A DNA stretch of 64,000 bases. Origin: Serpula lacrymans var. lacrymans S7.9 (Eukaryota > Basidiomycota > Agaricomycetes > Boletales > Serpulaceae). The translations under genes and the position numbers were made by a program. Location: assembly GCF_000218685.1 (NCBI RefSeq), contig NW_006763295.1, positions 2,492,882 to 2,556,881 of the forward strand, given 5' to 3'. Positions within the stretch are counted from its first letter, which is position 1; each line of letters opens with the position of its first letter. The notes below the pieces were generated by a model, which made no database searches, was not told the DNA's origin, and saw nothing but the letters and a program-made list of their open reading frames with translations. Shown here in pieces: positions 49,283-61,248 of the stretch.

Positions 49283-49782
49283 TAGTGGGCGTTAGAGACA
49301 TATGATCGTTGGGATTGTTAGAACCTTCATTGTTATTGGAAGTTGCAACTGCGGCATGTGTTGATGACACTTACCAGGTTGATTGGGAGTGAACATCGAA
49401 GCTAAGAGGAGACAGATGAACTGAAGAGAAGTGTGGGTAGAGTTGACATGAACATAAATACTGTATCGATAAACGCTCACCTGCGTGGCCTCGTGTCTTG
49501 GTACATGCTGAATCCTCACGCCTAATGTGCGGTGTATATCGATAAACGCTCGCTATTACTATGATGGCACAAATTGGCGCTCAAAGATGTCGATTGAGGA
49601 TAGTGCACACGAAAGGGGGAAAAGATAAGACCGGAAATGAAAGGTGCCCAAGTCACACATAACAATGGTTGTTTTCATATATACATTCCTAGGTATGGAA
49701 GCAGTGCATCATGGCTTCCTGAAGCCCAAGTCTGAACGCGTAATGACGGCAAAGTGACTAGCATTCGGGTCAGATCAAGATT
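49283..49782. other. 5' flank of the NLR pseudogene
   Basis: Probable promoter region and distal 3' flank of the next minus-strand gene. An open frame at 49292-49519 has no recognisable features. Confidence 0.45.
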
Positions 49783-50238
49783 CTAGCATAGTAACCCTAT
49801 CAGGAGAGAAGATTTGCTGCTTATAGCCCTGTCACTGAAGTTGGCACCTGGATATAGGGGTAGTGACATCAACGCATGTTTCGAATTCGATATCATTTCT
49901 AGGTAATACAAGTCAGTAGCGTCCAGAGAATTCAAAAATAGTTGCCCACTCACAACCAACGGAACATTTACACGACGGCACGATGGTGTCACACCAATGC
50001 CACGGCAAGGAACAGAGACGTGAGCATAGAGCATAGACCCTGAGCTCATGTACAACACTCGCCTTGGGCACTTAATATCTTCATTTTCAAACTCTGCCTG
50101 GAAAGATCCTCCAGATATCGGTACTCGATGCTCTATGATATCCAACAGCCGACAGTCAACAATAGTCCAATCATTAACGGACGAGTACATGCGGCCATCA
50201 CAAATTTGGCAGGCCTCCTCGCCGACAGCCAGGCTCAT
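49783..50238 (-). CDS. Small unrecognised protein (orphan A)
   Basis: The frame of 151 codons starts MSLAVGEEACQICDGRMYSS and contains WTIVDCRLLDIIEHRVPI and YMSSGSMLYAHVSVPCRGIG. A GTGAGT donor inside VNVPLVV could instead end the protein shortly after an intron. There is no signal peptide. It shares a short pattern (VDC..L..IE.R) and orientation with the gene just upstream at 50401-50893, so the two may be diverged tandem copies. Function unknown. Confidence 0.4.
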   Translation of the reverse strand: MSLAVGEEACQICDGRMYSSVNDWTIVDCRLLDIIEHRVPISGGSFQAEFENEDIKCPRRVLYMSSGSMLYAHVSVPCRGIGVTPSCRRVNVPLVVSGQLFLNSLDATDLYYLEMISNSKHALMSLPLYPGANFSDRAISSKSSLLIGLLC

Positions 50239-50400
50239 ACTTGCCCCTCCAACTCTGAGGTCCGAGGTCCAAGGAAATTGAAGGTGTTCTCTAGCATATA
50301 TTCTACTACGCTACAGACTTTCTAGGATAACTGTATCGAAATCCTATCGTCAGTACACGTAGATAGAGACCACTACTAGCGTTAGACTACCGCTTACCCT

Positions 50401-50893
50401 TCATGGCTGCATCTCCAAGGTCAAAATGCTGGTTCCTCGCCATTCAAACAAGACACGTATGGGTATTGGGCATGCCGTGTCAGTGCGTTGGTAGTCCTTT
50501 CGATTCTTGTCAGGTCGACCTCGGAAGCAAACACGATTCGGATGTTTTCGTGCGTTCACTGGCCCGACTCACTAGTACTCACTGGTATCTGGCGATCGAT
50601 GTAAAATTCACACCAAACAACAGTAACGGTGACGCTGTCGAAATGACTATTGAGGCTAGCACCAATCCACTCGTGCCCAGGTACAGGATACCAGTAAAGC
50701 TATAAAACTCAGGAATTATAATCTTCGCCGAGCTGAAAAATAATGTATCAGTCTAGTGCAATCTTTGGTCCTTACTCTGCGGAACATCTCATTGCGAGTT
50801 TCAATCACAAGATACAGACAATCAACAGTATGCGAAGCTTCTGGGTTATCATCGTCATATATGCTCTTAGCTCGTAGAACAGTCATAATCATT
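50401..50893 (-). CDS. Small three-exon unrecognised protein (orphan B)
   Basis: ATG at 50893-50891 gives MIMTVLRAKSIYDDDNPEAS. Splicing at GTAAGG/TATAG and GTGAGT/AAAG keeps one frame: FRRLYWYPVPGHEWIGASL, VTVTVVWCEFYIDRQIPDYQ, then IRVLFEWRGTSILTLEMQP, with the stop at 50403-50401. The product is about 110 residues, probably beta-rich. The consistent splice sites support a real gene; no family recognised. Confidence 0.45.
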
Positions 50894-51054
50894 GTTTACA
50901 CGCCAGCACGTGCAGGCAGTGAGCACCCTCCGATTACCTGTCCATATCTATAAATCAAAGCTGTAATATATACTCCAATGGAATTCTGTATATCGGATCT
51001 TGATCGTTTCGTGGCTTGTAGTGTCTATAGGAGCGAATGACATTGTGATGGCAA

Positions 51055-52306
51055 TTACCAAGATTGCAGCATCCTGTTTGCCATCTCGAATCCAAGGAAC
51101 GTGGCACCGTTGGCGAACGGCGAACTGAAAACGAGAACTCCATCAGAATACGATCGATGAGCTCGAGATCGTTAGCTACTTACCGAATCAGTGTTGGTCC
51201 CAGACCGCGAGTGAAAGCACTAATGCCTTCTGATTTCCACACTTTGCGAACACAATCCCTTGCAGAAGCGTACTTTTGACCAGTCGACGGACTGAACCCG
51301 TCTGTTTGCATCCTCGATTTTATCATGTCTATAGGGTATATGATTGCCCAAAGCTATAAATAACAGTGTTTCAGCACCACGCCCATCACAGGAATAAAGT
51401 ACGCGTGCAAAGCGACTCACGGCATAACCAGACGTTGCGCCGTACAAAACGGCATTAAGTGGGCTGATTTGGTCGCGTCTGATACCTTTTTGTGCGATTT
51501 CTCGCTGAACCAATTTTTCGTATACTAGGAAATAGGCGGCGTAGCCAGTTGCTTCACGCAGGAAGGTCACGCATTGACCTTTGAACAATCCTGCAATTCC
51601 ATGGGCAGAGCTAATTTTTTTAATGGCGTCAAATGGTCCTGCATATAAGCGGTTTTTGTCCGACTGTGTTTGTAGACCTTTGGGAAAGCTGAGTATATCG
51701 TATATGACTGAGAGAGAGCCGCCAAACACTTACGGATACGAATGTGTTCCACAGGCCCAGATACTATCCCGTTAGCCAAACCGGCAGAAACACCAGCAAA
51801 GACAAGTTGACCGCTGCTGAGTGTTCTCCCTCCCTCACCACCTGTCCCGCTGGCCAAATTTTGGGCGGCAAACTGTCGCTTGGCGAACTCGAGAACAGCA
51901 AACTGAATAGAGACACAGACACCGATGCCTAGGAGAGGTGTCAATGTTCCCTGCAACATTAATTTTATGGATCAGAAGAGGGTATCATTGCCAATACAAA
52001 TTTGTCGCCACCTTGTAGAAAGCCAAAGGCCCCTCGTTTTTCAGGATACCACCAGCACAGTGCACCATGCCGCTGTAAGTGCCTTTCGGTGCCGTTTGCA
52101 TACGCTATGTAGACAAGTGAATTATAGCTCCTGCTATATCATAGCACACTCACCACTTTGACAATGTCGAAAGGTTGCCCAACAAGGACCTATAATACAA
52201 CCACGATGAAAATCGGCTTAGATCTTTTCAAGAGCTGGTCGACGTGTCGCACCTGTGCAACTCCTCCGGCAGTTCCAGCCGCCAGGTCCTTTACCGTTTT
52301 CGACAT
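51055..52306 (-). CDS. Mitochondrial carrier protein, Ymc1/Ymc2-like
   Basis: ATG at 52306-52304 (MSKTVKDLAAGTAGGVAQ). Three repeats of about 100 residues each carry the carrier signature PxDxxKxR or a variant: GQPFDIVKVRMQT, GPVEHIRIRLQTQ and YPIDMIKSRMQT. Other conserved parts are FYKGTLTPLLGIG, GLFKGQCVTFLRE and TRGLGPTLIR. The last exon ends FANGATFLGFEMANRMLQSW, with the stop at 51057-51055. It has six transmembrane helices by family. The second signature has Glu for Asp (PVEHIRIR), as in the yeast Ymc proteins, which carry organic or amino acids across the inner mitochondrial membrane. At least six exons; divergent from the zinc-finger gene at 52673. Confidence 0.9.
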
Positions 52307-52672
52307 CGTCGCTGGTATATCTGAGGATGAGGGATAGAAATGTAGAAGTCTAAAGAACGAAACCTCAAACACTGACTCGAACGGTGACCAAGCGCCTCAG
52401 GGCAGTTTGCAGTAGCGGAATCCCCGCGTTCCGACCAATCACCATCGCAAGATTAGGCGACGGCACGTGGCCTTTAAAGGGACTTCCTTATCTTATCGCA
52501 TTACATAAGCCACAGCCCATTTTGTGCGTTGAGGAATTTGCAAGGAATTTGTTTTTCTCCAACAAACTACCCTGATTCCAGTCCTTTACGACCACAGCAA
52601 ACATTCATACCCACTGTAATTGTCTGAATTTGACGATATTAATCTGATGTGACTTTACTGAATACAGTTAAC
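52307..52672. promoter_or_regulatory. Divergent promoter region (mitochondrial carrier / zinc-finger protein)
   Basis: 366 bases between divergent start codons. No named regulatory motif identified. Confidence 0.5.
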
Positions 52673-54678
52673 ATGTCAATTACAAAACGAGGAGAAGACT
52701 CTCCAAGCGCCGAACAGCAAGGATCCGAGGACTGGGGTGGCGAAGAAGACGAGCAATACGACGACGAGGAATTCGAAGGCGAAGAGGAAGAGGCTGAAGA
52801 GATTGCTCGCAGGTTGAGAGACCAGCTCTGGGCTGATATCAGCAAAGCTCAAGCAGATCGCGCCAATGCAACAGTTGTTACTTCAAGTCCCTCTGTTCCC
52901 GTGTCTCAAACACCTCCTACAACCTCTGTGGTCACTGCTGCTGCTGCTATCCCCGCACCCCCAACATCGAAAAAGGAAGAAGCTGCCATAGCTACGATGA
53001 AAAGCATACTTACCATTGCGGGGAAAGACTCTCTAGCTTGCTCTACCCTAGCTTCCACGGTAATACCTGGCTCGCACGACAGCGTTCTAGACGCCTTGAA
53101 TAGTTCAGTTTCTACAGGAAGTATCCCAAAAGGTTTAGCAAAAGCTCTCAGCCATCTTCTGGTGTCATTAGCTCGATCTGATGCACTTTTCGGCACCCTT
53201 CGTCACTCCAATGCTCCAGCGATACAACTTGATAAAGGGAAGCGGAAACGCGACGAAGACGAAGAAGAACGGCGGCAGATCGAGGCTCGTGCCCTGAAGA
53301 GGCCTGCATTTGTTCACAACGATCTTCATGCCCAGATAGCAGAGGCAGTACGCCTTGTCACCCACGCGCTCACCTCACATACACCTTCAAACCGCCCTCT
53401 CGACGCGTCGTTAATCGGCTCAATTCAGCTTCAGTTGCATCAGGTCTTTCTATTTGCGGTAACGTCTTCTGCAGCTGGTGGTCCAGAGATGAACGCGTTA
53501 CAGGAGATTAGCGGTTTAATCCAAGTGCTTGGCGTCCTCAGTGGGATACAGATTGGCCCCACTCTCGATGCGCGAGGGGTTGATATCGCCCACAACCCTC
53601 ATTCCTCTAATGCAGCCATGTATACTTCTCGACCATGGCAACCACCAGGTGTACCTCTCGGTTCAAACGCCCCCTTTACGGACATTGGAACTGCCGTTTA
53701 TCCATGTCTTGTACCTGGTTGCTGCAAACATTTTCGCGATTATATAGCCTTCGTGCACACCAGCGTGTACATGCCGTTCACCGTCCCTTTCGCTGCGCCG
53801 CGTGTCCTGCCTCTTTTGCTCGCAATCATGATCTCAAACGTCACGCTAAACTCCACGACAAAAAGGCGTGGCAATGTGCAGGCTGTGATAAGATGTTTTC
53901 GCGTCGCGACGCGATCAAGCGGCATAAGAATAATAGTCGCGCTCGTGGTGGGAAGGGCGAAGTTTGTGTGAGCGCGGCTATCAGGGAGGTTGAGCTGGAC
54001 AAGGAAGCCGAAGATGAAATCGTGAGGGAGGGGAGGCGCGCGAAGATGTGGAGCGACATAGTCGGAAGTCAGATAGGAGGTGCGGTAGCGTACGGTACGT
54101 CTGTAGAGCACAGCGGCTTGGAAGAAGGAGAAATACGAAGGGAACTCGTCGGGCGGGTACGGTCAGCTGTGATGAGTTTGCATGGTGTTTTGCAGGCTCA
54201 TGTGTCCAGTGCACTCGGAACACCTTCCGATCAAGCAGTGCCTCCACTACACCTTGATCCCACGGGAGGACAAGCAACACTGGCTAGCGTGATTGCTCGA
54301 GCACAGCTGCAAGCCTTACCCTCGCAAATGCAGCCGCCGCAGGGCCCGCCCATAGCGCAACATAGCCATGCTGAGTCTCCTGCTGCGTCGGCATCGCGTG
54401 ATGGCCACGTTACTGGGTATGACGATATTCAAGCAGACTACGCCACTGCACAAGACGACTTGCAACCCCTGCCTAGTACATCACCTGGACCTGCATTATC
54501 TTTATACGGTTTATCTGAGGAGCAGACCAAGTTGTTGGAGCAAGCGATTGCTAACGCCGCATCGGCTGCTCAGGCTCAAGCTGAAGCTGAGGCGGCAATG
54601 GAAGAAGAAGAGGATGATTATGAGGAAGACGAGGAGGAGTACGAGGAGGAGAACCAAGCCATTTCAATCCCTGCATGA
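52673..54678 (+). CDS. Acidic C2H2 zinc-finger protein, probable transcription factor, with a one-base frameshift
   Basis: ATG at 52673. The N-terminus is very acidic (GGEEDEQYDDEEFEGEEEEA). Then come Ala/Pro/Thr-rich linkers, a basic patch (KGKRKRDEDEEERRQIEAR) and helical segments. Three C2H2 fingers follow: the first spans the frame break (CLVPGC then LRAHQRVH), the second is FRCAACPASFARNHDLKRHA, the third is CAGCDKMFSRRDAIKRHK. The acidic C-terminus (YEEDEEEYEEENQ) ends at TGA 54678. The upstream frame would end at about 53971. One extra T in the TTTT run at 53731-53734 would join both frames in the first finger, so this is either an assembly error or a recent null mutation. About 660 residues if joined. 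Confidence 0.78.
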
Positions 54679-54969
54679 GTGTTGTTTGTAGTCATAATGT
54701 TATCTATTCTCATGTGTGTGAAGCGGCATATTAAATGATACTGTATTGCTATTGTCCTTCAATCATGTGTGTCGTGTCATCACCATCATAATCTCCCCAA
54801 ATGCTGGAATTTTATCCATATCGTACACCAAGTGTCCCGTCTACAGCAGCGATCATGATCAAAATATTTACAAGAAGATCGAAAAGCCTAGAAAGTAGTT
54901 GAATCAGATAAGTGTTCCCAGTCAATAGAATTACATACCCTTCGTTATGCGTATCCTGCGCACACAACT

Positions 54970-55191
54970 TTACATCTTTCCATTTTGCCCCTTCCGTGGT
55001 ACCTGTGGTCTCGGGGCTGAATAGAGTTCTCTAACCTTTGAGTCTGCTTGCCTCCATAGCTCTTGACTCTGCGACGACTCCCGCTGCCATGCCTCTGCTA
55101 TGGCTTGTGCAGGTGAGAGACTAGGGGAGGGCTCGTGGAAACCCTGTTGTCGTTTTGGATCTTGCTTCGGGCGGGGAACATCGGACGTCAT
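54970..55191 (-). CDS. Small unrecognised protein of 73 codons
   Basis: ATG at 55191-55189 (MTSDVPRPKQDPKRQQG), with a helical centre (SPAQAIAEAWQRESSQSQEL) and a basic end. It is open upstream to 55407, so a longer form is possible. No family recognised. Confidence 0.35.
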   Translation of the reverse strand: MTSDVPRPKQDPKRQQGFHEPSPSLSPAQAIAEAWQRESSQSQELWRQADSKVRELYSAPRPQVPRKGQNGKM

Positions 55192-55422
55192 TTGGATACT
55201 AGAGTTCAGAGACATATGATTTAGAAAATCCGAGATACAGAAAACTGATGTAGCAAAATAGGCGTACGGCAGCTCAAAGTTCAAACAGTGAAACTCTGTA
55301 CAGGTACCGGTGCTCGACCTTTTATACAAGGTTTTGAGCGGTAGGCCATGCTCAAATCTTATTTCGTCTAGAGCTGTTCGTAAAGGCACATATAAGATCA
55401 GATGCACCTCAGCATTGTCCTC

Positions 55423-56017
55423 TTATTTTAGAAGGTTGAAAGGCAGGGTATGGAACCCGGGTGGAATTTCTGCCTTCTGCACTGGAAAATCATGGACGGA
55501 AAAGCTTCGTGTACTTACAACGAACGTCCATAAAAGGCAATGCAACAAACGAATTGCCAGAAAAGGCAGTTTCAAGGACGGTCGACGCACGTAAACAGTC
55601 ACCTCCGCGAGGTATGATCTAAGAGGGATGTCGGTCAAAAGAGACACTGGCGAGGCATATAGCAGAAACGTGCCCTCGGTAATGTCACTGTGTTTGATAG
55701 ACAGCTCCGTTGGGGGGGGCCACATAGCATGCCTGTGCTACGAGGCGCACAATTGCGAGGGGGTCACAGGTACGTTCCACGGTTGTGGAAAATAACGACA
55801 GCCTAGATAATTCAAACGAATGAGGGGTATCTTGCATTCGGAGAAATCTGGCTGCCTGACGATAGCCTCGAGGCCGTCGTCAAAAAGCCGATCAGAGTCC
55901 AGTCAGCCCATTGTCTGACTGAAAAGGCGTTCTGTTTGCGCATACTTGCATTCGAATCATTGCGTAAAGCATCAAGTTAGACTCCATCCGCACTGATACG
56001 ATGGGCTCCGAGGTCAT
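55423..56017 (-). CDS. Possible multi-exon unrecognised gene
   Basis: ATG at 56017-56015 (MTSEPIVSVRMESNLMLY). Two candidate introns, one of only 36 bases, lead to CKIPLIRLNYLGCRYFPQPW and then ELSIKHSDITEGTFLLYASP, and on to YLAEVTVYVRRPSLKLPFLA. A GTAAGT donor follows LLWTF, so the true 3' end may differ. Unusually short introns and no family make this tentative. Confidence 0.3.
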
Positions 56018-56623
56018 ATTGTCCATACGCCCCCGACTTTCCCGTATTGGTAGTCGAAAGCAAAGTTGACAAACATTGACATTTGGGGAGCCGCGAACAA
56101 GGAAACTTCAAGGAGAGTGTTAGTGTTCTTAAAAGCTTGTTCGTGCTTTGAAACCTTGTTTCTGACCTTTTGTTGAATAAAATGCATTCAAGCTAAAATG
56201 ACAGATCCACGGTGAGTGAGCTGAGAGCTCACCGACATTACACCCGACAACAATGAGTCAATAATTGAGAACTTTTGACCGCCGGCCAATTAGTTCTTCT
56301 CAGGAGATTGCCTATACGAAGTCAAATGTTCCTTACAAGCATACCATTGTTCGACTCAGGAGTCATTATGCCATTGGGAAAGGTAACTACGAAGCCTGCA
56401 CAATTTTTCCCAACGATAATTTGGGCCGGGTATGTCGGGACCACGGGCTCGTCCGGGCGGAGACCATCGCCCGATCCGTGTAAAGTATGAAAATAGTATG
56501 AATTCCCGGGATACAGTAATCGTGACTTCGGGCAAGACCAAGGATGACTGAGCAACCACACACAAAGCTGCACCCAACCCTTTCTTTATCCTATCCACCA
56601 TAGTTCTCCAGGCAGTCCGCAGA
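56018..56623. other. Intergenic region upstream of the Nudix gene
   Basis: No supported gene. It probably contains the promoter of the gene at 56624. Confidence 0.5.
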
Positions 56624-58437
56624 ATGTCCACCAAGATGGGTGAAAAGTAAGCCTTCATTTTTATTTAGATTCGTATCAGTGCTCACTACACACACGTGTA
56701 TCGCTCAACTCGTTATCATGGCGTATCGACAGCTTTATCAATTTCATGGGTGGATCTCCCTTGAACCGCCTTTCATGGCTAAGGACGTCCCAGTCGTTCA
56801 TGAATGCAGTTGTAGCATCGCCCGCAACTCGATGGCTTCTGTTCAATGGCGGGCAACCGCTCGTATCTTCCCATCCAGAGACCAACAAGCGTACTCTAGC
56901 ACTCTTATCGACCAAGGATGTCAAGTCATTTCTTGGCCCAGAACCTTACTTTGGTCAAGCTCAACGTGAAGGAGAGCTATGCGCCCCGGATGTATCCGTC
57001 CTCGAAGCTGCGCGGATCCATGGCCCTCCCATAGTCTTCCTTGGCTTAAAAGAAACTGGGTCAGCCTCAGCGAGCGCACTTCCATCTTCGGATTTCAAGG
57101 ATGCAGATACAGCTGTTGCCAATCTCGAAGGAACTCCCTATTTTTCTGTAGACGTGGCCGATTACGAGGAGGATAAGATCAACACCGTGCTACAGAGCAT
57201 AGAACTCACAAAGAACGGAGAGAAGTTGGCGTTCATGGAACCAAGAGCTTCCATGACGCACCTCGATGCATTCTCAGCCGGTGTTTTCGCAGAAGCACGG
57301 AGTCTGGTAGATTGGAACCAACGGAACAAGGTTAGTCTGCTTCGCTTATCTTGCCAGATGACAAGAGATCAATATCTGGGTCGGTTGGTGACAGTTCTGC
57401 GCCGCATGTGGCTCGTCTGTATACTCCCTGTGGGCCGGATGGAAACTTTCATGCTCGTCGTTGCTTCCTTGGTCTGATAATACGGGTAAGAAGCCATGTC
57501 CCTCTGGGTTAGTCCGACTAGAGTTCTTCCACTTCCTTCGATATTGATTTCATCTGCCACAGCCGAGGTCTACACAATTTCACCCATCCAAGGACCGACC
57601 CCGTCGTGATCATGTGCGCCATCGACGAATCAGGAGATAAGGTTCTCCTTGGGAGGAATGTACGCTTATCGCTGCACTATCTATCCCATTATGTTTCCAC
57701 TAACAATCCAATCATATCTGTAGAAAAAATTCCCAGGAAAGTTCTATTCTGCGCTTGCTGGCTTCGTCGAGCCAGGCGAGTCATTCGAAGACGCTGTCAA
57801 ACGTGAGATGTGGGAAGAGGCGGGCGTCAAGGTGTGGAACATCAGATACCACTCCGGTCAACCTTGGGTCAGCTCCATTCCATCCCCCTTCTATCTCATC
57901 ACCTAACCTAATCCTGATTTTTCTACGCCTTTATCTCAGCCATTCCCTGCCAATCTCATGGTCGGCTATTATGCCACTGCTGATTCGTCTGCACCTATCC
58001 GCACGGATCTGGACAATGAACTCGAAGGTAAGCCCATCGGGATCTATAGAATTTGCGGGGTTGGCGCTTCTTAATTCGCTCATCGGCCAACGACAGATGC
58101 TCGGTGGTATACCCGCGAAGAGGTTCTCGCGGTCCTTGCCCATCCAACAGGCACCAATTTCACTCGCCGTGACTATAAACAGATCGCGGAGATCCAAGAG
58201 GGATCGAACAATTCCAGCGATACCCAGCAGGGCGCAGCTGCACTCGCACACTCGGACCCCACCATCAAGGCGAAGGAGGAGGCGAGTGCGATGGCAAAGC
58301 AGCAAGGTGTCGCCGTTCACAAGGATGAGGAGCCCCCGTTCAGGATGCCGCCCATCACTGCCATTGCAGGTGTGCTTATCCGGCACTGGGCAGAGGGGAA
58401 GGCTGGGGGCAACGAGGGTTTGAAAGGCAATCTGTAA
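56624..58437 (+). CDS. NPY1: NADH pyrophosphatase, Nudix hydrolase (NPY1/NUDT12-like)
   Basis: ATG at 56624 (MSTKMGEN) splices to FINFMGGSPLNRLSWLRTS. The N-terminal Nudix-like domain includes EARSLVDWNQRNK. A zinc ribbon follows (FCAACGSSV ... CPSG). The substrate segment is YPRxxP-like (FTHPRTDPVVIM). The Nudix box is complete: GFVEPGESFEDAVKREMWEE, then AGV, matching GX5EX7REUXEEXGU. A family SQPWPFP-type motif appears as SGQPW|PFPANLMVGYYA across an intron. The C-terminus ends GNL, not an obvious peroxisomal PTS1. The enzyme cleaves NAD(P)H to NMNH and AMP or 2',5'-ADP, and NUDT12 relatives also remove NAD caps from RNA. Convergent with the chitinase, 145 bases between stops. Confidence 0.92.
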
Positions 58438-58582
58438 TTGGGTATGTATAGATGGTGTTTAGATACAGGTTCTGTAAACTATGTACTCGACGGATGTCCC
58501 AAGGAATACAACAAGACTATCAACAGTTCGCTTCCACAGGTCCATACATAGTGTCATTCAGTCCGAGTCGTCGTCATTATTA

Positions 58583-60098
58583 TCAGATACCGATGGTAGA
58601 ACGAATAGAATCGAGAAGCATATCGTTGTAGTCACCGCCAGCTTCCCATATCGCAAATCCGCGCAAACCGGTTTCTTTGATGTAAGTGCCCTTTACCGCA
58701 AAAGACTGAACATTATCGTAGGAAACCATCACCTCTGACGTCTCGTTATACACATATGGCTATAAGGCATCCCCAGTCAGTGAAATTCATAATCACCAGA
58801 GCAAAGCTGAAGTTTACTCACAGTTTGGCTGCACTCGTCGTAACGGTAGTATATCCCCTCAGCAGGCTTTCCCTCCGTAGTAAGGAACCCGCCCCAAATC
58901 AATCCCCAAAAGTCCCAGTCGCCACCAGGCCCTTCATACACCCCACACGCATCCACGCTCCCCGTATCATCCCACGGATCTCCCAAAGGCTGGTTAGACG
59001 CATTAAACGCCGGGAACGCCACCAACTCTGTCTTGGACCCGTTCACAAACGCGTCTGTGGGGGGGACGCTGAACGAATGCCCGTACGACGCTACCCCGAG
59101 CACGATCTGGCTCTTCGGTATCCCAGCCGCCGTCCACGCCGCGACGGCAGACACGGCGGAGCCGACCCTGTCTGCGGCGGGCGCGCAGGTGTCGTTCAGT
59201 GGAGAGTTGGGCCCGACGGCGGTCGACCAGGGGCCCCAGATGTCGTAGTTCATGACCTGGATGTAGTCCAGTACGTCGGCGAACCCGGATACGTTCGTCG
59301 AAGGGCTGCCGTCTGGGCCTGCGAAGGGCGTGATGGCGGTTGCGGCAGAGAGGACGAGGTTGGCGCCAACTGGATCCTGGCGGAGTTCTTGGAGGAAGGA
59401 GAGGAAGTTGGCGGTGTCGTTCGGGCTGAGGGTGTTGCATCCGATGCCCTGGACGTTGGGGTATTCCCAGCTGGTGACATTGCGATCAGCTTAGCCGCAC
59501 TTGTTGGAGAAGGAGGTGGACAGGGACCGACTTACTCGAAGTTGATGCCGTCGAGATGGTATTCCTCAGCAAAGTCCACGATAGTCTTTACGAATGTCGT
59601 GCGGTTCTCTGCGGATGCAACAGCCGTCGAGAAATACTGAGCACCTCCCCATCCACCGATTGCTGCAAATGCTTGGATGCCCTGCGGTGTAATTTGATTA
59701 GAAATTGAAGATAGGCGTCAAGAAGTAATAAGAGCTACTCCTCACATGTTCATGGGCCTCGGAAACGAATTGGGGAAGGAGTTCTCCGTCTGAGCCGTTT
59801 AGAGAAACCTTAGTAACGTCTGGAGTGGTTATCCTGGGTTGGAAAAGATAAAAAAAGCGGTTTATCACTGGGATCTATATCGTTTGCAAGAGAGGATATG
59901 TGCTCACGCGAAAGAGTATACCAGGTTGGTGTATTTATCCCAGCTGACGTTGGATAAGGGAAACCCTACCGTAGCATGCCATCCAGCATACCACGCACTC
60001 AAAACCAGGTCATCACCTCCACGTTTCGATGACGGGCCCGCATTCGCAAAGGGAAGGGCCAGAAGAAGAGGCAGCGCCGTATAGAGGATACTCAACAT
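58583..60098 (-). CDS. Secreted GH18 chitinase-like glycoside hydrolase
   Basis: ATG at 60098-60096. The signal peptide is MLSILYTALPLLLALPFANA, with likely cleavage before GPSSKR. GH18 landmarks: LVLSAWYAGWHA, FAAIGGWGGAQYFS (SxGG region), and the catalytic motif DGINFDWEYP, whose Asp codon is assembled across an intron (GA|C). Later parts are VMNYDIWGPW (the YD substrate-binding pair), VLGVASYGHSF and GLRGFAIWEAGGDY. The second position of DxxDxDxE is Asn, a common natural variant; the catalytic Glu is present. The stop is at 58585-58583. Acts on chitin outside the cell, in wall remodelling or nutrition. No chitin-binding domain is visible. Confidence 0.92.
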
Positions 60099-60628
60099 AG
60101 TAGCTGAAGAAGTCGAGGTCCACTCGAGAGCCTGGCACACGAGTTCTAGCGTATACTTATAGCCTGGGTATTCGACATGGGTGAGACAAAACCTCGATCT
60201 TCGCATCTTCTAATTATGCCATGCAGGCGAGGAGTCTGGTGGGGCATGCCGGCTCGAGACCGTGTGGGCATATGGAACCCGAGGTGTGCCATCGTGGAAC
60301 ACAAGTAAGTTTCTATTTACATTAAATGTTACGAGAGCATTGTATAGATGTCAACAGTCCTGGGGGTGTAATCTAGGGGTAAGGAGCGCAGCTGCAACCG
60401 TGTCGGTCATTCCAGGTCAATTAGGTATATCAAGTGTTTTCAAGTGTTTACTGCATGTCTCGCTTTGTGGATGTAATGTGAAGCTGCTAACGACATCAAT
60501 GGCTTGCTTGTATCACTTTTGAAACAGACATACGCATGGTTCACGGTGTCGCAACAGCACGAGGATGAGTAAAACTTACGACACTTTCATTCAATAGCTT
60601 AAGAATAAAAACATCACCTGGCCATATC
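60099..60628. other. Intergenic region
   Basis: 5' flank of the chitinase and 3' flank of the CoA-binding protein. No gene seen. Confidence 0.55.
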
Positions 60629-61248
60629 TTACAGCATACTCTGTACGATGCCATCCCCGTCTCTTAGTATGCACTCCCCTTGATATATGACACGATCTGA
60701 CAGGTTCTCCTTGATGTACTTCACGCAAGTAACATCAGCGGCACCGGGTTGTATCCAAAGGGAGGGCACGGAGAGTTCCTTGGCTTGTTTGAGCAGCTCA
60801 ATGGTGATCTGCAGAAGTACGATCAGGAACCCGTAGTCATAGCTGCGGGGAAAGAAGTGTACCTTGGCTGGTGTGATGATGCTGATTGAGGTCTCTGTTG
60901 GCGACGGAAGATCAGCAAGGGAGCGGATAGTCTTTATTCCCTCAAGTTCGTTGCTGGTCTGCATGACCCAGAATGAGCGCGTCGATCATGATGTGAGTTG
61001 TCAACGAGGATCCACACATACAGGGTGCACAGGTGTGACGTCGCGGTTACGTTGGATGTACCACTGCAAGACCTATTTGGGATGACGATCAGCTTTCAAA
61101 TTTCAAAGGTTCTTCGGACGACACCAGCATGCTCAAACAGCCGTCAACGTACCTTTGTGCCAAACTTGCTCTGATCGGTCGATGCGCCTACAACAGCAAA
61201 TTTTGGAGATGCAAGGAAGTGCTTTTGCTTGTCTATCGAGGAAGCCAT
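60629..61248 (-). CDS. CoA-binding-domain protein (CoA_binding_2, YccU-like)
   Basis: ATG at 61248-61246 (MASSIDKQKHFLASPKFAVV). A Rossmann nucleotide site (VVGASTDQSKFGTKVLQWY) is followed by VTPVHP, TSISIITPA, and SLWIQPGAADVTCVKYIKEN with the conserved W.QPG motif. Three introns are inferred; the product is about 150 residues, ending IVQSML at 60631-60629. The family is homologous to the CoA-binding part of succinyl-CoA ligase alpha but lacks the catalytic domain. Its role in fungi is not settled. Confidence 0.85.

Noticed and set aside
55189..55407. N-terminal extension of the 73-codon protein
   Set aside because: The frame is open, but codons upstream of 55191 show no supporting features, and the ATG at 55191 is followed by a more protein-like composition.
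59530..59545. Apparent Asp-to-Glu change in the chitinase catalytic motif
   Set aside because: Reading through the GTAAGT donor gives Glu, but correct splicing gives Asp (GA|C), restoring DGINFDWE.
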